Source of the DNA: Coffea arabica
Lineage: Eukaryota; Streptophyta; Magnoliopsida; Gentianales; Rubiaceae
NCBI RefSeq assembly: GCF_036785885.1
Contig: NC_092330.1
Coordinates: 3,382,525-3,446,524, forward strand
Direction of reading: 5' to 3'
Length of the DNA: 64,000 nucleotides
The number at the start of each line of letters is the position of its first letter. The first letter of the stretch is position 1. The notes beneath the pieces were generated by a model. It saw only the letters and a list, made by a program, of their open reading frames with translations. It did no database searches and was not told the DNA's origin. Below, piece after piece: positions 45,240 through 55,300 of the stretch. A program made the position numbers and the translations under genes.

Positions 45240-47050
45240 ATGAGGTTTAATCATTCTTTCCAAATTTGTAAATCAAAATAATCCGTTTTCTATAAGTATA
45301 TAAATCATTTATTATTGCATAAGAGATATTAGATGTCGATCCCACAGGAAAGATTGTCAATTATTGGTGTGAATTCAACTCCTTTATTATTTAGATTATA
45401 GCAAGTAAATCTACACTACTATCATACAACAAAAGTAATAAAAATGACAAGAAAGATATTCCCAGGGTTATGAGATTCTTAACTACTCTTGCAAGTGAAA
45501 ATTACCGGTTAATTGAATTTATTTTCTTAGCGAAATTATGGCTAATTTACTAATGTACGGGATACTCGCTTTCGGCAATGCACCAACTATACCTATAATT
45601 ATCCCTTACCCACATTTCATGATGAAGAAACTAGCTATATGTTCATTAAAATCTATGGTTAAAACCACAAAGATGTTTCCCTACTTCCATGAGAATACTC
45701 CATAGGTTTAACACTTACATGAACTAGTGTTAAATCACAACTTTCATTGATTATACAACACCTTTAGGTAATCATAATTAGTGATCAATTAATCATAATT
45801 GAAATAGCAAAAGTGCCAAATAACATGCTCAAGAAATAACTCACTTAACCATGAAACCTCACATAACAATCATAGGTAGTTCGTCCATCCTCTAGGTATA
45901 GAAACTAGCATAGCATGAAGAAAATGAAAACAAATACCAAACTTGTATTAACACTAAGTATGAGATTCAAATACAAGAAGTAAAGAGTTGAAAAGATTAA
46001 ACCCCTTATCACTTGTGAGCATCAATCTTTTCATCTTCAATTCTCAATCTTCATCCATGTCTAGCTAGTACAAAGATTGAATAAAAACTATACTAATCCT
46101 ACCTTAAGCTACTGAACTAAGAAATTCTAGTGAAAGACTACATTTTGTGTAGCTTCTCTAGCCTCCAAAGTTGTAAGAAATGTTCACAAGAGGCCCTGTT
46201 TATAGAAAATCGAATCTCCTAAACAACTTGATAAAGTTGTTGCAAATTGCTTCTTGGAATTGCCAAAAGTTGATTCTCAAAGTCTTTAAGATGCTTCTTA
46301 CACTTTCCAACTGAAATCCGTTCAGAAAATTGATCAAAAAGTAGTAGAAAAGAACTACAAATTGAAGTGCAACTGGTTTCAACTATAAAGCAGCTGAAAT
46401 ATGAATATGCTAGGTCAAAACGCTGGTGACGGGTCACGATTGGGTAGCATTTTGTCCCCCCCCCCCATCCCCCTTGAGGTTTGCACATTTCTGATGATTT
46501 TGGAAACTACTATGTTTTTGTACCAAATTAAACTGCAATTTTCTCAATAATGGAAGATGAAGTAACCCTTAAACAAAGTATAAAAGTTGTAACTTTTGAG
46601 TTAACTTTCTAATGCTTTAAGAATTATCTCATTTGGAGTCCTGTAGATTAAGAAATAACTAAAATACCCTGATCATATGTCAAACCCCTATTTTAGATGT
46701 TGGCAGCAAAAATGCAGCTCTATATTTTAGATTTTTCACCATGAAAACTTATGAAATTGATTTCTCTAGCTCTATGTTTTAGTTTCAAAATAGTTCAAGA
46801 ATCATATCAATCTAGTACTTGTAGCTTGAGTTATAGCCAAAAAACTAGAAGGCATTGGAGCTGTCAAACTTTTTTTCTTTCGAACTTGATTGCATTTCAC
46901 ACTTTGATCATTTTATACTTCATGTTCACTTTAAATTACTTCAATTCATCAAAAATCATCCAAATATCTTCTTACTTAACTCCATTTGATGATTGAGTTA
47001 TTAAATCTAACAAAAACATGAAGTTTTAACCATTTAATCATCTAACTAGG
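45240..47050. other. LTR-like relic of a Gypsy-type element
   Basis: The text around 45310-45600 (GATGTCGATCCCACAGGAAAG, then TTCCCAGGGTTATGAGATTC and an alternating AT-rich stretch) has the style of the R-U5 part of Tat/Athila-type LTRs. It parallels but does not align closely with the LTR at 1125-2686. No clear ends, PBS or target duplication were found. A C13 homopolymer lies near 46457. No host gene is seen. Confidence 0.4.
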
Positions 47051-48244
47051 CTTTTCTGGTAACTTTTTTGTAGGTGAAGTTGAATCTGTTCTAGCATTGA
47101 CAAATTAGACAGACAATCTTTTGAGTAGATAAAGAGAGAAATGGTATGGCCCTGCAACTTCTGTTTTACTTTTGATTTTTTTTTTCATTTATGTTATTTT
47201 ATCTAGGCTGACTAGTAACTGTTGAAGATATTGAAATTCATGTCGTCAACCCTCATATTATCCAGCCCTGAACCATTTTATTCTAATTACTTGTTTCCTG
47301 CTCTGATTGGTTTCTTGCCTTTTTAAGTAATCGCTTAGTAACCTATCTGTGGTTTTTTGATAAAATTCAGGCACTTAATGACTTTTGTTTGAATGATAAT
47401 ATATAGTTGGTAATTTCGTGGTTGCAGGAACATCCACATATTTCTAGGTAATTTAGAAGGAGCAAACCACTGAATCAACAATTTTTCAAGAATTGGAATC
47501 TGTGTTTAATGTTTATCAGTTATATATATAAGAAACTTTAAGTGTATCAGCTGGATGTATGAGTTAGTACAAGCGGAGGACTTGGAAGTACAGGTATGTT
47601 ACTACTTAGTACATCTTTGTTTTCATGACTTATAAATATCCATGTTGCATGGCTTTGCTAACAACCATTGAGTTGATTAGATTCAGTGGGTTTTAATTCT
47701 TTGTGTTGTAGTTGCAAAATCTGAATCTAGAAGATTCATGTATTTGAAGCCATGAAATGCTAGTCCAGAGCTTTTTATTCTTTCTGAAAGTATCAAAAGA
47801 TTGATCGTTGGTTGAAATGCAATCAGTTTTTTAAAGCATCAACTGCCATTAAATCATAAGCATATGAATGTGGCAAGTTTCTAGACTTTAATGGTTACTT
47901 GATTTGAAAAATATCATGAACTCAAAAGCTGTCATGGAATGAGTGTAGCTGTTCGTTAGAACTTAAAAGAGAATCCTTTTTATCTAAATTTTCGTGATTG
48001 ATCAGAAACTAGGTGATTTGTTGTCCTCATAGGATCCGAATATAGGGGCAATTCCAAACTCCAAGCCATCTCCTTTGACTCCATAACCAAGAGATTGTTC
48101 TACATTATTCAAGGAGTCTTCAGTGTCTATTGCTCACTTTTTTTGCCTTTTATCCAAGTTAACAATTATTTTGTACTTGACTTTTTCATATTTGATATAT
48201 TGGGCTTTGAAGTTTTTATTGTTTGAATGTGAGAACTCTAGGTG
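47051..48244. other. Unassigned intergenic or intronic sequence
   Basis: No open frame of note. T-rich with several good splice-like sites. It may belong to the decayed histidyl-tRNA synthetase locus whose exon lies at 49462, but no other exon was recognised. Confidence 0.35.
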
Positions 48245-49119
48245 AATGAGAAGGGTTTAACTGAAGAGGTTGCAGACGCAATTGGCACATTTTTGAAACT
48301 TTAGCATTTTTTTACAAATGTGCTAGATTGGCCAATTGAAACTATAGGAAGTAGTAGTAATTGGCCAATTGCATTCACAAATGTTTCAATTGCATCTAGA
48401 ACAAATGTGCCACTTTAATTCAAAATGTTTGACACTGAAGACTTGGAGTTTGTGTCACTAATTCAAAATGTGACACTTTAATTCAAATGACACTATTTGT
48501 GTCACATTTTGACACTTTAATTCAAAATGTTTAATTCAATTGCACATTTGTGTCACTATTTCTGTCACTTTGACGCTTTAATTTAAACCATGAAGGAGTT
48601 ATGTATAACTTTTAAAATTATAGGGGGTTATGTAAAAAAATGCTAAATTGGCCAATTCCCCCTTTTGAAACTTTAGCATTTTTTTACGTAACCCCCCTAT
48701 AGTTTCAAAAGCTATACATAACCCCTTCATGGTTTGAATTAAAGTGTCAAAGTGACAGAAATAGTTATTCGTAACGGAACTTCTAAAAATATCGAAATTA
48801 CCCTTATAAATACATGACACAGTAATCCCATATGATTTTTATATTTTACCATATAACCCTCTTATGGTTTAATATTTCACCATATAACTCCTTTATAGTT
48901 TTCAAAATATACACATAATCCCCCTTGGTTAATAAATAATTTTCAACTTTATAAAAGGGTATTTTTGACATTTTAGCTGACTCCGTTATGAATTATTATT
49001 CCTATCACTTTGACATTTTAATCCAAATTATGAGAGGGTCATATATAGCTTTTGAAACTATAGGGGGGTTATGTAAAAAAGGCTAAACCACATGAGGGTA
49101 AAGTGAAATTTGCCCTATT
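48245..49119. repeat. Mutator-like MITE cluster with a long hairpin
   Basis: The block contains repeated phrases such as TTATGTAAAAAA(T/G)GCTAAA, CCCCCCTATAGTTTCAAAA and GACACTTTAATTCAAA in both orientations. It ends GCTAAACCACATGAGGGTAAAGTGAAATTTGCCCTA. The same terminus occurs at 14366. A core inverted repeat spans 48556-48764: arms of about 90 bp (TTTCTGTCACTTTGACGCTTTAAT against ATTAAAGTGTCAAAGTGACAGAAA) around a short centre. Left of it, short degenerate tandem units (TTTGTGTCAC, AATTCAAAATG) have expanded. Confidence 0.75.
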
Positions 49120-49461
49120 CTTATTGATCATGAAGCCTCAAGTGCCTGTCAGGTTCTTTATTGTTGGCATACTCCTCTTTTCTGGTTGTTTGTGGTGTTG
49201 GATTTTGTTGTATATGATGTACTATTTGTTTGCCTTCCTGCTCCACAGCGGCAACACTCCAACTCTCTCTAGAGTGATTGACTTCTAAGTGACATGAACC
49301 AATTTGACAAGGCAGGTTTCAGTTCTCCCAATCTTCTTTTCTGTGTTCATTTTTCTGTTAATTTGCTCATAAGTTTGCTAGAAGGAAGAGGTTACAAGTG
49401 TAAAACAGATTTAATTTTAGCTACCTAGAGTTAGATTCCTTTTCGGTATATCTGATTGCAG

Positions 49462-49623
49462 TTTAGAAGGGATTCCAATGTCAACGTCATGCAGGTTGGT
49501 TCGATTGCTGCTGGGGGACGCTATGACAACCTTATAGGAATGTTTGGGAGAAAGCAGGGCATCAGTCTAGGAATAGAGCCAGTGCTTGTCATAATGGAAC
49601 AGCTTCAGAAAGACAGAAGCCAG
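49462..49623 (+). pseudogene. Histidyl-tRNA synthetase exon, orphan
   Basis: A 54-codon open exon with a splice acceptor (TGATTGCAG) before it and a GT after it. It encodes the HisRS-specific block [17 protein letters not shown] followed by [21 protein letters not shown], the histidine-binding A-type motif and the end of the class II catalytic core. In functional enzymes I expect SLGIER here; this copy has SLGIEP, replacing the Arg of motif 3 by Pro, and lacks a few residues after GMF. No other HisRS exon was recognised within several kb. It is therefore a relic of a duplicated gene, or less likely a diverged exon of a gene not otherwise visible. Confidence 0.8.
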
Positions 49624-49641
49624 GTGACGAGAATTTCATAG

Positions 49642-52304
49642 AGTAGTCTGTTCTTTAATTACTTGAATGCATCACTCCACTTTGCTGAATTGAAGTGCTT
49701 TCTGAGTCCACCTTTGGTTAATGAAGACTTGTCGATATTCCTCGAAGTAGACTTGTCGAGGATGTCTGCATCCGGTTAAATGGAGTATCCAACTCGAAAG
49801 GGAGGAAGCCAATGCTGATGTTGGGGTCTCTAATCTTTCCGGTCTTCCTCCTCTCCGTTCTTTCGTTGACGTGTTCCAAGGGTTGTTCTTCTTGTTTTCG
49901 CTGAAACTGGCATGTGAGCTTTCATGTTCAGAGATGTCTAAAGAGAGATTTGAAAGCCTTGCTGCAAATTGCATATGCTTTTGTTCATCATGGTAAATAT
50001 CGGGACGATTTCAACAACCTCCCGAGGTACATCGCAGGTGCAGACAGTTCCCCCAACCCTCCTCTCCCCCAAGGTTTGAAAAATTGCATTATGTGTGCAA
50101 GAAAGCACATTTAGAGTTTCATGCTGTTGGTTATTCAGCCATCCCTACTTCTCTTCTTCTGGAAATTCTTCTGTTAGAAAACAAAAGATAACTGTTAGTA
50201 CCTCACCTGTCATGATCCCAACTACATGAACTCCTAATTGCTTGAGGTAATCTTTTGACAGCTGATATTGGATGTTGGCACTCAACCACTTAATGTTACC
50301 AGGAATAACTATTTCATTGAACACATAGCAATATCATTTTTTAAGAAGCACAACTCAGCATATGTTCGGCTTCCTGTTTGAGATTCTTTATTTGCACAAT
50401 ATTTTGATCAAGTGAGCATTAGGAAAATGAATTTCAAAAATCCGTTTAATCTCTGCATAAACTGAAGCAATTGATGAATCTCGAACCACACACAATGGTG
50501 CAGGTACGTACACAAGACAAATGCACAAATAGTTTTTGAACTCTACTGAAAACTCTCTAACTCCAGGAAGGTGATATTTACCTTCCCACTGTTCTCATTA
50601 GAATGGATAGTTCTCGAGCTTCTATGACTTTTCTTCTGCCTTTCTCATTCCATTTGGTCCAAGCATTCACTCATTCATCCTCACACCATCCTTGCTGATT
50701 CCTGCCTGCTTATTTCACATTAGGAACAAATCAACGCTCTAGTTAGGAACAACATTTAGGCAGAAAAGTGATAAAACAAACCCAACATAAATTTATTCAT
50801 ACATAAAGTCAAAGAATACAGTAATCTCAGGAGCAGGCGATTGTAGCTGACTGAATGTAGCATCTTATAGGTTTATTAAGCTGTGTTAAGTAATTTTCAT
50901 CCTTAATTTTCCCAAAATCTTACTTATTATTTTAAGCATGGGTGAAACAAGTATTAGCATTTGTAGTAGTCAATAAGCAAGATTGAGATTATTTCATGTT
51001 CAACATACTAGGGAAAGAAGAGCAAGATGATTATCGTCACCAAGACCTTCCCAATGTGAGTTTGCCCATTCTTATCTTGAGAGCTTTTGAGACTTTGCAT
51101 TTTATCTTCACTTGAACTGCAGCAAACATCTGCACCAGAATTCATGTCAACAAAGCAGAAATTGTTGAGGACAAGTACGGTTGTTTAATGTATATCAACG
51201 CAAATACGGAGCCAGAGAGAGAGAAAAGAAACAACTGAAAAACCCTTGGTCGACAAAGTTTAGAACTAAACCAGAGTTACATGTTAAAGCAACCAGTTTT
51301 CGTTAAACCTATAATGAGTATCCTTCAGTTTCTCAATGGTTTACTACTGTTCTAGAGCCAAATCAGGTCTTCGGATGCTTTGAACCCAGTATTGAATAAG
51401 TTATAGAGAATGCTAATAACTGAAAGTAACTAGTAAAATTGTATAAGCAATAAATTATACGTCATTGTTGTATGGCGACAAAGTTGAATTTACCTAGTCA
51501 AAAGTATTAATCTCAAGCATCTTCATGAAAAGAGAGATACTTGAGCTCGAAGAAAATCATGACGCCGTGTTCTTCCAAGGACAGTGATGCTTTTGAAATG
51601 GAAACTATTCAGAGAAAGCGTCATGGCATCCCTGTTTCCTGGTTTTAGAGATTTCATAAATAGATAACAAAAATGTAAAGATTTCTAAAAGAAATATGAA
51701 ACAAAAGATAACTCTAAAGAGTTACTGTTCCTGAAATTCAACGAGTCTATCACCTATCCATGCAGCAATAAAATGCAATAGCCATGACCTCAACCACCCA
51801 TTCATATCCCCAGCTTTATGCTTCTATATGAATGATTGCCTAAATTTCTGTCTTTAGCCGGTGTTTTTAACTATCAAAAGCTGCCATCCGAAAAGCAATG
51901 AAACCACTGTAGCTAGAACAACTCCGATTTTCACCCTTTGGTCACTAGTCACTTCAAAACCAAGAAAAAGAAAAACACATTATCACACAAGAGCACTTGT
52001 TGAAGACACCCGGAAAAGATTGATAATTAGGATTTCAGTAGAATAGTGTTTACTTGCGAACAGAATATAAAACAAAAGGCCTATGGTTCCAAAACGAAAC
52101 ATAAGTGTAAGTTACATTGGCTACAAAGCAGTAGTAAAAATTTAATGATGATGCACTCAATATATGGCAATAGCCAGAGTACGCAACCAATTTTAAGTGA
52201 AAATGGGGAAGAACAACCAGCAAGATCAAATTCACTTACTTGTCAATAGGATGTAAAGCACGCCAATGATCCATGTAAAGAAAATGAAGATCTGAAATCC
52301 CCAT
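49642..52304. other. Intergenic region 3' of the intact NLR
   Basis: No gene is recognised. Short frames around 49672-50114 are not similar to anything I know. The part next to 52305 will contain the NLR 3' UTR, but no poly(A) signal can be singled out with confidence. Confidence 0.5.
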
Positions 52305-55300
52305 CTAATGATTGATAAGGACCTTCAAATCCTCGATTCCATATTCAAGTTGCTCCTCCTTAAGTCTTCTAAGTGACTCTTCAACTGATTCTCCACAGAG
52401 TTGCACTTCGATTAGCTGCAATGTTGGGATATTCATGAAATCAATTGGAACTTCCTTGAGATTCTCACATTTTCGCAAGACTAGATGCTGAAGGTTAGGC
52501 AGGTGATCAGAGGAGGCATTCCATTCGACAATGTTTAGGCTGTCTAGTTTCAAGAATTTCAGTTCAGGGAACTCCCCTTCTCCCATCTCCCATATTGCGT
52601 CCTCAAAACTTGAAGAAAGTAACTTGAGAACCTCAAGATTTGCTAGTCTACCAATTGCTGAAATATGATCTTGCCGGAAGAAAAAATTTGATAGGCTCAA
52701 CTTCTTAAGACTTGAGGGGAAGTTAAATTCACCTGTATTAGTAGTCTTTCCTCGGTATACTACCTTGAGTGACTCCAACCGCGTCAGGTCTTCCAATCTT
52801 GGAAACTGATAGCAATCTGTGGAGAAGCCCCTTGATTTTGAGAAAATGCAACTCAGATCTCGAAGGTTGGGCAATCTCCTTGTTATAATCTCTGCATGTT
52901 CCCCGTAAGAAAGAGTTGGCATGGAAAGGGAGACCAAGTTACTTAATTGATAGTAACTTCCAGTCATGTTTTTCAAGGTAAAGGCAGCATGATTAGTTAC
53001 ATGAACATGCCTCAACCTAGTCATGTGCCAAATGCTATCTGGTAGTACGACCTTTCCTTTCAGTCCCTTGACAAGAAGAGTTTCTAAATTCCGTAAATTG
53101 GCTAATGATGATGGAATAGAGTCAATATCACCACCAACAGCTAAATAACTCAACTGAACAAGTAAATCTATTCCATCTGTGAAGGAACTACCCATGTTGA
53201 TTGACTCCAAGTCCAACACCTTAAGAAGTTCAAAGTTCTCAGAAATGAATGAGACATTATAAGGGCATCTGGGATAAGCATCATTGGTGGCAAAAAACAA
53301 CAGAGAACGAACATATGGGCCAGAAGGCCTTGACACAACAAAGTGTTGTCGACTCATAGACATGCATAGTCGATGTTCCTCGTATATCACGGAATTTGAA
53401 GGATCAAAATCATCGAAGTCAACATTATCATCAAAAGAAGCATAAGGCTCATCACTATTAGTTACCAACTTCAAAAAGTTTTCTTCTTTAGCTTTCAACA
53501 AGCACAAATTGCGAACCATATCATGAACTCCACATGTTTTGACACTACCATTTGATCTTCTTTTGGCAACTGTTATTAAGCTTCTACCGATCAGATCTCT
53601 CAAGTAAACCTCGCCAAGATCCTCTAAGCTCCTTGAATCCCTTTTCAGTATAAAACCTTCAGCCATCCACAGCCATATCAATCTCCTGACAGGAATCTCC
53701 TTGTCCCCCTGAAATGCTCCCAAGTAAAGAAAACATGCTTTCAGATAATCTGGAAGATGCTTGTAACTCAGTTCTAAGATGTCCATGCACCTTGTTTGTG
53801 GATCAATAACTATGATTGAGTTCAAACTTTCTGCAATTTGTTTCCACGAGTCTGGTTTCATGTGTTCCCCTTGTAGGAGACCAGCTATTGCAACAATAGA
53901 AAGCGGTAGTCCTTTACAATTTCTAGCAATTTCTTTTCCAACTTCCAGTAGCTCCTCGGGACAGCCTTCTTTAGAAAATACCTTCATTTTTAGTAACTCC
54001 CAACTTTCCTCCTCAGAGAGTGGACGAAGATGAAGAAGATCATTTTCCAGAGTGACTTTTGAAACAACATCAAGTAAACGACTTGTCATCAGAATCCTAC
54101 TTCCATTTACATCATCTGGAAATGAGCTCTTCAAGTCATCCCATGCTTCAATATTCCACACGTCATCCATAAAGATTAGATAACGGCGTCCTTTCAAGTT
54201 TTTATACAACATGAATTCCAAATCTTCATTGGTCATCATCAGAATGCTATCTGTGAGCTCAATGGTGTGCTGTAAAATTCCAAGCAGCAAGTCTCTTTTT
54301 GTGTACACTTGTGAAACACAGCACCATGCACGAACATGGAAGTAATAAACTACATCAGGACTGTGGAACACTCTATTGGCAAGAGTTGTTTTGCCAATTC
54401 CTGGCATTCCAACAATGGAGACTATATCTCTCTGTGATGATCCTCTTGTAAGTCGATCAACTATCACTTGTTGCTGATCATCTAGTACCACCACATCTTC
54501 ATTAGTGTCAAATTTACTAGTCCATGAATTATGAAACCCCGTGTTTCTTTGTGATGATCCTCTTGTCAGTCGATCGACCATAACCTGTTGCTGATCATTT
54601 AGTACTGCCTCATCTTTAGTAACTTCAAAAGTACTGTATTGTGAAATCTCCTGCCCCATCACTTTGTGCGATGATCCTCCTGTATGTCGATCAACTATCA
54701 CTTCTTGTTGATTGTTTAGTACCTCCACATCTTCACTAATCTCAAAGGTACTAGTCTCTGAAATCTCACACCCTACAGCTCTCTGTAATGATTTTCCCAT
54801 AAGTCCACCAACTATCAATTGTTGCTGATCATTTAGTACTGCCACATCTTCAGTAATTTCTGAGATACTAGTCTGTGAAACCTCACACCTCATGTCTCCC
54901 TGCGAAGATCCTGCTGTAGGTCGATCAACTGTCACTTGTTGCTGTACTGCTACATTTTCAGCGATTTCAAAGGCGCTAGTCTGTGAAATCTCACACCCCA
55001 TGGTCTGTGAACAATTCCCAGCTCCAACATTACAGGCCTCCTCTTCAAATTCTGTGAGCTGCTTTTTAATATGTCCAATATTTTCTGAGACATGATAAAG
55101 CCAGGACAAGTTTTTCCAATGAGATCCAATTCCCAACACAATTGAGTCAATGATAAGTTCCACTCTATAAGCCGCATCTGCTACAAGTATGCCAACTTCT
55201 CTCAATTCTTGTTGCTCGAAGTCCTGCTGCCCAAGGAAAGATCTCAAGAATCCAAAATTTGATAGGATCACCGTAATGTGTTCCTTAACAAAGCCAATCG

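Noticed and set aside
49672..50114. Overlapping frames on both strands 3' of the HisRS exon as a gene
   Set aside because: No recognised motif, mutually overlapping frames, and no splice structure linking them to the HisRS exon.
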